Assembly (NCBI GenBank): GCA_021613335.1
Contig: JAJTWR010000481.1
Coordinates: 745,001-809,000 of the forward strand
Direction of reading: 5' to 3'
Length of the DNA: 64,000 nucleotides
Origin: Whitmania pigra
Lineage: Eukaryota; Annelida; Clitellata; Hirudinida; Haemopidae
The notes beneath the pieces are model-generated. The model did not search any database. It had not been told where the DNA came from and saw nothing but the letters and a program-made list of their open reading frames with translations. Of this stretch, positions 11,901 through 36,812 are shown one piece after another (position 1 is the first letter of the stretch; each line of letters opens with the position of its first letter). Position numbers and translations under genes: made by a program.

Positions 11901-13609
11901 ACAAGTACTTGTAGGCAGGTGCCCTGTGCTGAGGTTGGTGGAGCAGAACGTTGGCAGTCGTGGCAACGAGGAACGCAAGGACGCGATTGGAGAAGACGAT
12001 GAACTGCGAGTTGGAGAACCTCTCGCCGGGGACGTTCGGGTCGCTGCGTTGATTAGTGGATTGGAGGAAAGGTTTCTTGTCATCGTCATCATCATCGTGA
12101 TACCATCATTATCATCACCACCATTATTGCTATCATCATCATCGTGATACTATCATTATCATCACCACCATTAATGTTATCTTCATCGCCATGATACTAT
12201 TATTATCGTAATCGACATTGAGTGTTATTGTCACCGTCGTGATACTATCATTATCATCACCACCATTAGTGTTATCATCATCCTCACCATCATACCATCA
12301 TTAACATCACCATCACTGTCATTATCGTTACCATCATCACAATCATCGCACTCACCCGGTGTGGTACTCGTAGACCATGACCCTCTCCTGAAGAACCCCC
12401 CAGATGAGGTAGGAGACCAGCAACCCTGCACTGTGGAGGCACAGACTGATGGACTGTAGGACGAAGGAGTTTTCGGGGAGAGATGATGATGATGATGATG
12501 ACTTTTGAGAGTTCATTTCCTCCACTGAGAGGTGGTCGGTACCCTCGACAAGCAGTCTGAGAGCCCTGTGGTAGCATCCGCTGGCTGGAAAATTTAAATT
12601 AATATGAAATGATAATAATAATAATAATAATAACAAGAAGAATTATGGTAATGATAATAATGCCAAGAATAATAATAATTATGATAACAATAATAATGAT
12701 GATGATAATATCAAGCTGAGTTAGCTTGCAACAATAGCAATCATAATAATTAGCAGACATGTTCGCGAATTTGCACTTTTCGCACGCAAAAAAAAAAAAT
12801 TCGCCCGTTCGAAAAAATTATGCGAAATTTGATTTTAAAAATTATTAATTAAAAAAGTACAGGAATGCAATCAACGGAAAAACTTTCCATTCCTACGAGA
12901 AATTCTTCCAACCCAGACAAATGGGAATCAATATCAGGGCAATAACGATAACGATGAAAATAATAAAAACAACAACACTAATAATAACAATAAAAAGAAT
13001 AATAATAACAATAATAAAAAATAAATAATGATAACAATAATAATAATAATAATAATAATAATAGCATCAAATTCAAACACACAAAACGTTTTTCCAAAAG
13101 TTATCATCATCTCTGTCACCACCACCATCTTCACCACCATCATCATAACGGCAATCCCCATCTTTACATCATCATCATAACTGCAATCTCCATCTTCACC
13201 ATCACCATCATCATCATAACTGCAATCTCCATCTTCACCATCACCATCATCATCATAACTGCAATCTCCATCTTCACCACCACCGCCATCATCATCATCT
13301 TCCGAACCCACCCGGCTTCTCGAGGTACTTCCTCCTTTTTACGAGCCTCACCAGTAGAAAGCAGGGCACGATGACAGTGCAGTAGCTGAGCAGGTTGAAA
13401 ATCAGTCGGACGAGCCAATAATCTCGCCTCTCCAGGTTCCTCATTCCGTCCCCCATCCAACCGGTCCCCTGGAGTTCGACCGCGGACCGCTCGGCTTCTG
13501 CCAGGCTCAAGTCCGACTTGCCGTCGATGTTTTCCGTCGGCTTCACGAGCCCGAGGGCAGAGCTGGCGACGAGCAGCGAGAGAATCGTCGTGGTTCCGAA
13601 CAGGTTCAT
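8979..13609 (-). CDS. SLC35B2: PAPS transporter 1 (SLC35B2/PAPST1)
   Basis: This gene imports the sulfate donor PAPS into the Golgi for sulfation of glycans and proteins. Seven exons join in frame: 13609-13312, 12584-12356, 12043-11827, 11223-11073, 10657-10502, 10053-9851 and 9155-8979 (stop 8981-8979). Every junction is GT-AG with matching phase. The product is 476 residues against about 432 in human. It shows an N-terminal hydrophobic segment, [13 protein letters not shown] (about 158-170), [17 protein letters not shown] (about 232-248), [18 protein letters not shown] (about 254-271), [13 protein letters not shown] (about 311-323) and [20 protein letters not shown] (about 395-414), all hallmarks of the family. 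The C-terminus is Lys/Ser-rich and cytosolic. Exon 2 carries a short poly-Ser tract encoded by a TCA microsatellite in the loop before SYLIWG. Start ATG 13609 is the first in frame. The gene is head-to-head with the RGS gene. Confidence 0.96.
9170..9850. repeat. SLC35B2 intron 6 simple repeats
   Basis: This intron holds GAT/GAC repeats at 9170-9225, ATC repeats at 9290-9360 and 9480-9540, and ATCC repeats at 9758-9830. On the sense (minus) strand the segment beside the acceptor is pyrimidine-rich ATC/GTC, and the segment beside the donor is GGAT. Confidence 0.8.
11550..11710 (-). mobile_element. SINE-like interspersed repeat, copy 1
   Basis: Within SLC35B2 intron 3, reading on the minus strand, an (ATA)n tract is followed by ATTTATATGGCACCTT and then AGATAGGTCTTCAGCTGATG. 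Copy 2 (19426-19546, plus strand) has the same order: (ATA)n, ATTATAAAGCGCCTTG, then AGATGGGTCTTCAGGTGGCG. Two diverged copies in opposite orientation with the same internal order indicate an interspersed element rather than chance. The element class is not established. Confidence 0.6.
12934..13300. repeat. 39-bp minisatellite and ATC repeats in SLC35B2 intron 1
   Basis: CTGCAATCTCCATCTTCACC recurs at 13181, 13220 and 13259, a 39-bp spacing, with an earlier degenerate copy near 13148. Flanking sequence is (ATC)n and (AAT)n. Acidic Asp-rich minus-strand frames here come from the repeat next to the exon 1 donor. Confidence 0.85.
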
Positions 13610-14735
13610 GTCGGCCGTCGTGACTTTGGCGTGTCTCTGGAATTGTGGTTTCGATGTCGTGCTACAGAGTCGTTGATTAACAATGATCCATAGAAAATCA
13701 ATCGATTATTGAATATATTCTCGTGTAATTCTTAGATTCAAAGTTAAGATAAAGAATCACAACACATCCAAGAAAAAGCTGCTGAAGTCAAATATTCGAA
13801 TGTTAATAAAAAACTTACATTCTGAATTGAATTTCTCTGATTGAATCACTCGAGATGAAAACGTTAATGAGCGGGCATGGCAGAAACCAGTTTATGAAGT
13901 GGATAACTCCAACAATTTATCTTCTAACAATTGAAATTGCAAATGCATTTAAAAGATGACTGACTAGATCTTCGTTCTTTTACTGACAATAAAATGACAA
14001 GTTTGTGGTCCACAATGTCACCTCGATTTCATTCGTGAGACATATTGGTTCTCATGTTTCTAAATGCCCGAAGACAGTCCAAAATTTCAGAACATTCCGG
14101 AGCAGGCTAATGATTAATAAATGTTAGCTGATATCGTTAGATCAACAGTTGGAGATACGACATCGATCGCACTTAGACACAACGATCGCAAACTAGTCGC
14201 AAACAAAGAGCAGCGTGCATTCGCCATCAAGCAGTTAAAGATGTTTAGTTTCGTCGGCAATTTATTTTCAATTAATTCCTAACAAAAAACTCAAGTTACA
14301 TTTTGAAATAAATTAAATAAATGTCAAAAACTCGACAAGAAATTATTAACGTGAAAGTCCAATTCGTCTGCATCTGACATACTTACTGAGAATAAATTTA
14401 TAATTTCTGCTATGATCGCATATATTGGCGCTGAGAGAACCGCTTGGCTCCCTAGATGGGTTCCGAGAGCTCCGGGTTCGCGCACTTTTGCGGTAGAAAA
14501 TGTCTCTAAAATCTTATTTATTCCTCATTTCGTCTGCTAAATGTTCGCTAAAGAACTTTGCCGAAACGTAATTCCATTTGCCGACTGAGGTTACATTCTG
14601 CAGCTGATCGGCACAAAGCTAAACTAGTTAAAGCAATTTTAGAATCATCTCCAATGTCAGTCAAAACGGCTAAAAATTGAAAATTGAAAGTTGATCGGTT
14701 GAGAACAGTAACTCTTGGCAAAGTTAAGTTTTCTT
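13610..14735. other. head-to-head intergenic region, SLC35B2 / R7 RGS
   Basis: About 1.1 kb separates the two start codons and must contain both 5' UTRs and promoters, possibly shared. It lacks the long microsatellites that fill the flanking introns and looks like unique sequence. No clear TATA box was identified and no exon was recognised. Confidence 0.55.
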
Positions 14736-27547
<12,812 letters not shown>

Positions 27548-28290
27548 TGTCGTTAAAACCATCCTGTCGTCAATATTTACGTTTTTATCATTATTATTAT
27601 TATTATTACTACTATTACTATTATAATTAATATTGTAGTCAATTATTAACGTTATTATTATCATCGTCATCATCATCGTCATCATTGACATTGTTGTTTC
27701 TTGTTGAAATTATATCGTGCATTCCGAAAGAATAGCCAAAGAATTTGTCGTGAGGACTTTGGAGTCAGATGATGCTATAAATAACCTGTCCGTCGTGAAT
27801 AATTAATTAAGCAGTAACTAGGTGTCTTTAATAAATTATTGCGACATTAAATACGATTGTTTTGTTGACGCCATCTTAGCGACATTTTGAGTCGTCATTG
27901 TCGTAATATTGCAATTGCGATTGTGTAAATCTTGTTATGGACATTTCTTGAGTACAATTAAGTGTAATTAATTAATTAACAATTAATGCATGCAAATGCA
28001 TGTACAGTTGTCATGCCATTCACCAGCTTATTTTTTTCTCAAGACTTTCCAGTTAGGTTAGTTAGAGCAGACGAATTGCGGCAGAAGATCGATGCCTCTT
28101 TGAGCTGCTAATTAATTAACGCGTTATTAATTAATGACGCATTAACGATGCACGCATCTGCATTTACTCATCCCCACTGCTCTTGCTTTCGATTTCGATC
28201 GTCAAGCTGCCATTGTCGTCCCCGTCGACGTGTGTCACGATGGAGCCTTCGTGATGGCGAGAGCAGACGTTAATAAACGTTCTCTAAACC
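27548..28290 (+). other. R7 RGS 3' UTR and poly(A) signals
   Basis: AATAAA hexamers stand at 27830-27835, about 285 bp after the stop codon, and again at 28272-28277. Either could end the RGS transcript. A short (ATT)n run lies at 27590-27610. Confidence 0.5.
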
Positions 28291-29580
28291 AGTCGACCTC
28301 TGTATTCCACTGAGGTTATATGGAGAATTTTTACAAGTATATATTCGAATAATTTATTCATTCATTTCTTTCTTTCTAACTTGCAACCCTTTGTTCCTGA
28401 TGAGTTTAATTATTTATTTATTTAATACCATTGGTTTATTAATGAGTTAATGAGTCTGTGGTGATCAACCATGCTATAGATGAGTCCATGTTGTCTCAGG
28501 ATATGCTAGTATTAGTTAGTATCGGTTACTACCGGTTAGTGTTAGTCACTGTTGTTATGGTATTTCTTTGAATGTTAGTTAGGCTAGGCGCTTCTACGTA
28601 GAAATGACATTCCATTTTTGGAGCATTTCTCGCTTCGTTTGCCTCGCTGCTTCGATTTTTCGACTCCAGTCCGTTCGTCAAAGTTGTTCCTGAATCGAAG
28701 CAGGTGCAGGAGAGATCCTTCGTGTTGTCCCTGGTTTTGTCGGATTTAGCACGATCATTTTTTTATACATTATTATTTTTAAAATAATTTTATGTTGGAT
28801 TTGCTCATACCACTGCACCTTGTTACGTTTCGTTCGAGTACTCTTGAGTTCGTTCGGTGCATGTGTTTGTGAGTGGTTGCGTACATGTCTTTTTGGGAGG
28901 AAGATGACGATCACGAAGACAACGATGACAAAGATTGCATCGCGACCGTCGGACGGACGGCAGGTTGCGATAGGATTTGGGAAAGGAACGTGGCATGTAG
29001 CACGTACATTCTGGAGAAGTTCGGCGAAAGATTTGATTTTGAATTTACTGGCTTGAATGAGTTGAATCAACAAATTTAGAGGTACCTGCTCGACAACTTG
29101 TCAATGTCTTGAAGAAGCTCTCAGGGTTGCTCCTACGAGAGCCTTTGTCAGCCGGCAGTAAGCATTGGGTCTCGGATGATAAAATACGACAGGGATGTCG
29201 GGCTGATCGGATGTGGCGAAACGGTCCTGTTGGAGCCAAATCTAGGAATACCTGGGAAATATGGAAAAGGAATGCCAAAAATCAGAAAGATTGTTGTATG
29301 ATTGTATGACAAGTTAGGAACATTATGCAAGAGAAGTTTTACAATGGACTCTTAGATTTGAACTTTGTGAACTTTTGAACTCATGGAATGCGAAACATTG
29401 GTATTTAGAGGTGTTCATAAAAGCAGTTTGTCAAGCTGGTGAATCAGGTAGACAGTTTAATATTTTTATTGTTAAATTCATTCTTTACAGCTCTCAAAAA
29501 AAAAAAAAAAAATTATGAAAAGCTTTGAGGGAAAGCCTATCACAAAATTTAATTTTTTCAAACCTCTCCGATCATCTTCA
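28291..29580. other. unassigned spacer with weak coding-like patches
   Basis: Frames at 28888-29079 and 29061-29309 (plus) are open and of mixed composition but match no family and have no convincing splice sites. A run of 17 A at 29497-29513 precedes the S/T-rich terminal exon. Upstream exons of that gene, if it is separate from RGS, should lie here. Confidence 0.35.
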
Positions 29581-30307
29581 GTCCAAAAAGGGCTTTGGCA
29601 CAGAGGTGAGAAGGTTCAAGGACTTGACCAAGACGCAAGGCTTTGTCAACCTTATGCACCAACAACAGCAACAGCAAGGTACCAGTCCCAAGACGACGAT
29701 GCAGCAGGTGGTCCAAGCCATCCGGGAGGCGAGCAGTCTCGGAAAGCTCCAGCAAATGTCCAACAACACCTTAGCCACCACTTCGTCCGTTGTCTCCACG
29801 AGTACCCTGACAGTTTCTGTCACGTCTGGTGTCGGAACCAATTCCACCTCGAATTCGACCGTCATCGCCGTTACCACCAGAACGTCCGTTTTGACGGCTT
29901 CCAATGTCAAAGTCTCCATCACCAACTCGCCGAGTTTCCAGCCGAACCCTAACGTCTCTTCGATCTCCTCCGTCAAAGAGGCGAAGAGCGGAAGTTTTGC
30001 CGATCTCTGTTCCCTCTCGAGTCATCTGAGATCTGCCCTTTCTTCCCCGAAGAACTCCAGAAACGTCAAGGACGTCGAATGTTCTTCCGTCGACGGAGCC
30101 GTCGGGACCAGTTGCAGTCCCGATCACAAAGGTCGGTCTAATGACGGCGGAGAGCCCTGCACGAGGGTCATCAAAAAGTCTCTGTCGGTGCTCCAAGTGG
30201 TCAAGGGAAGCAGAATGACGGTCGATTTAGGAAAGCCAGAGGTCCAAAAACAAGACGAGAAGCTCATAGCTGATAATGCTTCTCCTCCTGAACAAAAAGC
30301 AAAGTAA
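29581..30307 (+). CDS. Ser/Thr-rich terminal exon of unidentified gene
   Basis: The exon follows a pyrimidine-rich acceptor (CCGATCATCTTCAG) and stays open for about 240 codons to TAA at 30305-30307. It begins SKKGFGTEVRRFKDLTKTQG, continues with a Gln run and MQQVVQAIREASSLGKLQQM, then a long Ser/Thr/Val-rich stretch and a charged tail. Third positions are C-rich, as in the neighbouring RGS exons, which supports coding. No domain is recognised. It is either the 3' exon of a separate gene whose start is not found, or an alternative last exon of the RGS gene, since its phase 0 entry matches the phase 0 end of RGS exon 14. Confidence 0.65.
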
Positions 30308-30403
30308 AAGCCTGAAATTGTCCAAAAAAAAAAACTACAAACAAATTCGAGAATTGACTCTCTTCAACGAGAGCACAATTCCAAGTGGTGGCTTTTAAAT
30401 CGC

Positions 30404-30409
30404 AATAAA
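30404..30409 (+). terminator. poly(A) signal AATAAA
   Basis: A canonical hexamer about 97 bp after the stop of the S/T-rich exon, consistent with that exon being 3'-terminal. Confidence 0.6.
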
Positions 30410-31382
30410 ATTCATCGTCTCGGGGGGTCTCGGACCTCTCTGCGATCGTGCCGATGCTTTCCGTGGACGTTGAGAACTCATCGTCGTGTCGTGGATTTCG
30501 CGCTTTCGTTTGCCGCTCCCGTTCCTCTTCTGCAGTCTGGTGGTTCCTTTGACGCCATGTTTACCAGTCGTTGATCATTTCTGATGTCCACCACTGAATG
30601 TCATTTTTTTCTTCTCCATTTCAACTTAAGTCATCGTGACCTCTCTCGATCTCTTGAACTCTGACATGTCCATCTTTCCGGGCACCTTTTCGAAATGGTT
30701 AACATCTCGTTTGATAGTCTTGTATATGGCTTTGAACTTATTTCACTTTAATACCTGTATGTAATGTAATACCTGCTTGCAATCGTCTGGTCGATTTGGT
30801 TTCTGCGTTGTCTAGTCTACATTACGGACAATTTTTATGTTTGGCCTCAGTTAGCATCATCCTCATTATCTGCTTTATTGCATTTCTTGGGATGCCATTT
30901 ATCCATTAATCAAATGACTTAGCTGTTGTAATTTTAACTTTTACCATGAGACTCTTACTTGGCAGGGTTTGAACTCACTGCCTGAGGATTTGGGTTGTCC
31001 ACGATAAGGTACAAGTGCTTAGTGGTTCATTATGCTGTTGAAAAATGCATTTAGAAGGAATTTTGATATTTCACCGAATGTAGTGATGTTTAATGGGCGT
31101 CCTTGCGATGACTATATTTTTTGATAATGTTTTATAAAACGGCATTTAACATAAGAATATTATTGGAAACCCTATTTTGCATGTTAAGTTAATGTCATTT
31201 ATGCCAAACAAATTACTGCATGTAATGTATTTTAATTAGATATTTAAATATTTAGACGTCTATACCTTGCCAACATCCGACCACCTCCTATTTTTATGGA
31301 AAGTCCAGATAGTATAATATTTTATGATAATTTATGCTAATGGTGTCCTAGATTTGTTTTGTATGTCCATTGATCTGCTGCA

Positions 31383-33480
31383 TGGCAAACACCATGTGTA
31401 ATTTTTTGCGAGCCCACAGTACGAGTTTTTCACGCACCAGATTTTTTATCTTTTCCACGCGGCGAGTTTTCCCGTTGCCCGTGTCGCACCGTAAGTACCC
31501 CGTGCACCGATTTTTTGCCACGTTCGTTTTGTTCGACTTCTATCTTAAAAAGATCTCAGATATTCCTTGGATTCTCCGATTCCTATTTTCCGCCGAAACG
31601 TCGACCATTTCAGGTGCAGCAAATTGAAGGCTTTCAGAGGAAGAAATCTTCTGAGGAATATCGCTGGCAGGTGATGGAAGATTCGAGTCGCAAAGCTTTT
31701 AGTGGGGTGAACCTTTTTTTTTATATATTACCTTTCGATGTTACGAAGATTGCACATAATTGATGCCTCGAGAATTTGGAGTGCAATGCAGGGATGCATT
31801 AGAAGTCCGTTTGGATCATGCACGACTTGAAATTGAAGGTGCATGACGGGCAGATTAGATTACGTTTTTCTTGTTTATTGAACCATCAAGACTCCCATTC
31901 GAGAACAAAATATACCCTAAAAGTTGCTGCTCGCTGACGACTCAGACGAGCATCGGACGCCTCGACGAAAACATGAAAACATTAAAATGAAATCTCATCT
32001 GAAAAAAAAAAAATTGGCTATGTACATGGTACCCTGGTTTATGAATTTAAGTGCGAAATGAGAAAAACCTCGGCTTCAACGGAACCACAACATGGAACGG
32101 ACACAACAACTAAATATGCCTCCGTCTTGTCCTGTACATCGAAAGAAGAATTTCATTGGGGCTGCAATTTTGGAATTAGTTGCAAGAATATGTCGATTTC
32201 ACTTTGAGGAGTTGCCACAATGAGTTGTAAAATTTGAAACGTGAAAAAGGAATTAATTAAGAGATAATACCAATATCGCGATTAATAGTTGTGCTAAAAT
32301 GAGTTACGGTATCGCAGCAAATCAAACCCACCGAACTTATTGTCGATCGGTGTAATCTCTTTGAAAACCAAACGTGAAAATCAAAAACCACAAAAGTTGG
32401 CAAATAGCAGAGCGACCCTTCATAGACCTTTGAAACGAGTCGAACATGTAGGCAAAGTACACGACAAATTTGCAACAGCTTTATTGGAGGGCCGACTGAG
32501 GACGACGAAGTACGTGCCCGGATCGACCGGTGGGGATTGGGTCGTATTTGCCATTCAGTTGTTCAGAAACAGTTCAAGCAATGATGTATTAGGAAAAGAT
32601 TTCAAGCAAGACCTGGCCGTTTTAAACCCGATGAACAGTAAACGTTTACCCATGAGTTTGACAAAGGAGTTCGAAAAGATAAAATGGTCCTAAAGTTCGT
32701 TTCGGCCACAAACATCATTGTTAATCTCATCGCGGATTTTGAAAAAATCCAACAAAATGTAAAAAAAAAAAAAAAATACCAGACTGAAATGAAGCAGCTA
32801 AGATGATGCCACTGCAGCATTTGCAAAAAAATGAATTGGTCGTTGACATCGGAGATGCCAGGTGAACGACACTGGTGACAGTTACGCATGATACATATGT
32901 ATATATATATATATATATATATGCATGTAAGTATGAAATATATGTATGACATAATATCAATGAATTTTCTGAAAAAAAAAAAATAGGGTAATAAATTAAA
33001 GAATTACTGAGTGAAGCTCTCTCTGAAATACCAAAGGTCTCTGGCAAACAAGTCTTGCAAAGTTAAATGAAATTTCAATTTGTAAATTAAAGCATTTCGA
33101 ATTATTAACTAATAAAAACGAACAATAAATCAATCAATAGATTCCCTGTTTACGAGACGAAACAAACTTTTTACAGAAAAAGTGATCTTTAATAAATTTC
33201 GACGAAATACAAAAACGTGATAAAATGATAAGCATTCAAACATCTTCCTTTGCGGAAAAGTCAAGCGAGACCTTGGAGGTCTTAGGTTCGAGACGGCTTT
33301 GCCCTCGAGACCTAAAGAGATGGCGAATGAGGTATAAATGGTCTCCGATGGAAATAAAAACTTCAAAACAAATCCACAAGCTCTTTCGTAAACAAAAGCA
33401 AAGAAAACAAAAAGTAAAGTTTAAAAACGATGAAAACCACTACGTGTTGGAACCCTCCAAGGTGAGACATGATATGTGAG
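31383..33480 (+). other. unidentified coding-like block
   Basis: Several plus-strand patches look like coding sequence but do not join into one frame. 31383-31486 ends at a GTAAGT donor. 31615-31707 follows CATTTCAG and reads VQQIEGFQRKKSSEEYRWQV. 31764-31835 reads REFGVQCRDALEVRLDHARL. 32340-32693 includes GRLRTTKYVPGSTGGDWVVF and ends at a stop. 32684-32806 reads MVLKFVSATNIIVNLIADFE in an overlapping frame. 33225-33479 is Lys/Arg-rich. Runs of 10 or more A (near 32001, 32760, 32972 and 33503) lie between the patches. This could be a small-exon gene, or a decaying gene with frameshifts. No family is recognised. Confidence 0.3.
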
Positions 33481-33753
33481 AGCGGTCTTCGTGTCGAAGG
33501 ATAAAAAAAAAATGGTGGAGAACCCGAACCCTGTGAACTGTTTGTCACCGTCGCACTTAATAAAATTACAAAGTTAACAGACCGAGAGAATAGAATAAGG
33601 AAATCATCAATTAAATAAAATTGATGTTATTTACTAAAAACTATGATTGATCACCAGAAAATATATGCTTGATTGTATATATGGTTGTGCAAATAAAAAA
33701 GAACGATCCGTCCGCATGGCCATTCATTCATCCATCCATCCATCAAATGAATG

Positions 33754-35738
33754 TCAAAGCTCAGGTTTGTAGTAAAGGGCGTAACCCCTTGGAGCTTTCC
33801 TGAGAGCCCCATGGGTTACATTGGACTTGAGGTGGACATACCTTCTCCCTGTTGGAAATAAGTGGTGGCTAGTGTTCCGACTCGATGATGATGATGGTGG
33901 TGGTAATACTTACCTGTCCAAGACTTCAGTGGTGACATGACAAATCCCCTGCATGTGTCATCCATGTCGCAGAGGGTTTTCGCCTCCTCCTTGTCGTGCA
34001 CCGAAACCGTGCACCCGTACGCCCCCCTCGTGTAGCGGCACCTGTAGTCGTGCTGCCCCGGCTGATCGTGACCTTCCATGACCTCATAGTGACCTGCCAA
34101 GTCAAAGTTCCTTAAAGTTGAACTGATGACAGCGTCAAGAAAATTGCATAATGTTTCATAATTGTTAATTTAAGCTTATCGTGGTAAATGTCAGGAATCA
34201 CATGATTTTATGAATTAAGCACCACCACCAGCAAAACCAGATTAGACTTTTAATCTGCTAAGAACCATCAAAATAAGTATTTTTAATTATTTCATATTAC
34301 ATGCTGAAAATTATTTATTACAAACTGACCCATAATTATAATTACTGACCAATAATTATTGATTTATTACACCATCAAAATAAGTATCTATAATTATTTC
34401 GTATTATAAACCGACCGATACTTATTTATAATTATTACAAACCGACCCATAATTATTGATTTATTATAAACTGACCGATAATTATTTGATTTATTACAGA
34501 CTAACCAATTTTTTCCTCCTGCCTTCCTTCTCTCACTCTAGCCAGATATGTCCCGCTGGCAAAGTCCTTGACCAATCTCTCAACAAGCCCGTGAATTTCT
34601 TCCGTTCGCCAGGTGGCAGAGGTAAAGTTGTTTATTATTTCAGTCGCCAGGGGCTTGAGAAAGTCAGGTGAACCGTGTGGCAGTAGGACGGACACGAAAT
34701 GAATCCCGGCGTTCCTGGTGTTTTTGGCGTCGTGCCAACGGTGGCATTTGCCGTTAGAGCATCTCACGGCTGACATCCTGAATCCGTGACAATGACATTG
34801 TTGACGATATTGTCGAGTTATTGATTGATTGTCCGAGTTTTAAAAGTCATTAATTATGTCGGAAATATTGTAATCCACGTTTTTACTTAAAATCCATCTT
34901 TTTTAATAATAATTTTTAATAAATCCCCATTACTGTCACAGCTAAATTTAGGTCTCACTTGGGCTTATCATCTTCTAGGAGACAATCCCGGTTAACCCGA
35001 CATGACCTTTCCTCGAAGGTCAGGTCATCGAGGTCAGTCATCATGACTTCGCCGTCGACGAGGACGAATTGTTGGCGTCTGAAGTCATTGATGGACACTG
35101 AGCCGTCTAGGGGAGCGTTCAGAGAGGAAAAGTATCTCAGGAGTTTCGAAATTCCGTAACAAACCTTTGAAAATGAGGGTGGAGTGTCACAATGAGATGA
35201 TGGAGACTTCGAGATCATGATAATGATGACGACGACGTTGATGATGATGACGACTACGACGACGACGATGATGATGATGATTATGATTATGATGGCCACA
35301 AAGGGAGAGGAAGATTAATGACTCCGAAGAAAGACATGAAAGAAATTACGATTAACGCAACGATCAGACATCATTATCATCATCATCATCCACCTTCAGC
35401 ATCATAACCATCACCGTCGGCTAGATTAATTAGTCGAGCACTACGAAACATATGCTTCTCATCCCCCAATGAGCAGTAGGGGACTGTGGTCACACCACGA
35501 GGCCCGCAGTACTCCCAACTTGGCAACCTGCCATGGCTTAAGAGGTGCACAAACACGGAGTAATAATTAAGGCTTATTGGAAATATGATATGTTATGATT
35601 ATGATAATGCCCGTCAGCATTATCATTGGAGATAAGAATTTTATAGCTTTTATAAGAAGAACGGACAACTGCAATCAAAACAACTGGTTTCAATTAACAT
35701 GAATATCGTTATCATTACATCCAGCAATAATAACTGAA

Positions 35739-35773
<35 letters not shown>

Positions 35774-35781
35774 TATTATTA

Positions 35782-35825
<44 letters not shown>

Positions 35826-36348
35826 ATATTATTAATAATTTACTTATTATTGCTATTATTAACATTATATTTTTATACATTACTACCACCATCGCCATTG
35901 TTTCCTATCTTTTAACGTAACATCATATTATAATATATTATTTCTAATATTATGGAAGACTAATTTACATTTGATCTTTTATTTGATAACCTGGACGTAG
36001 ACATTATCCTCCCCAGCTCAAACCAAATTCCATACTCTCATGGAGTGCTTGATTTACGTCTGATATATGAACTCTCCAAGAGGCGCCAAATTCGAAACGT
36101 TGTGGCAGACGTTTCGAACGTGTAACAGGTTCAGGTTCAAATGTTGGACGAGTGTGCTCTGGTTTTTTGTTTTATTTATTTTATTTATTTTATTTTTTTA
36201 TTTTTTTTTGTAACGAAATTTATGACTGGTTTTGAGTGTTGTTTATCAATTGTTCGTGCTGATAGTACTAATGTGATCACTTATAATAACGAATTAATAT
36301 GAATATTGTACAAAATAATATTGTAAAAAATAATGGGGAGAGTATATG

Positions 36349-36414
<66 letters not shown>

Positions 36415-36452
36415 TACTATTACTATTGCTATTATTATTATTATTATTATTA

Positions 36453-36529
<77 letters not shown>

Positions 36530-36562
36530 TGCTATTGCTATTGCTATTGCTATTGCTATTGC

Positions 36563-36601
<39 letters not shown>

Positions 36602-36634
36602 TGCTATTGCTATTGCTATTGCTATTGCTATTGC

Positions 36635-36703
<69 letters not shown>

Positions 36704-36724
36704 TACTATTACTATTACTATTGC

Positions 36725-36812
<88 letters not shown>

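Noticed and set aside
12760..12830. Short palindromic-looking stretch with GCGAATTTGC and ATGCGAAATTTG around an A-run
   Set aside because: The arms match poorly and no second copy was recognised, so no element could be defined.
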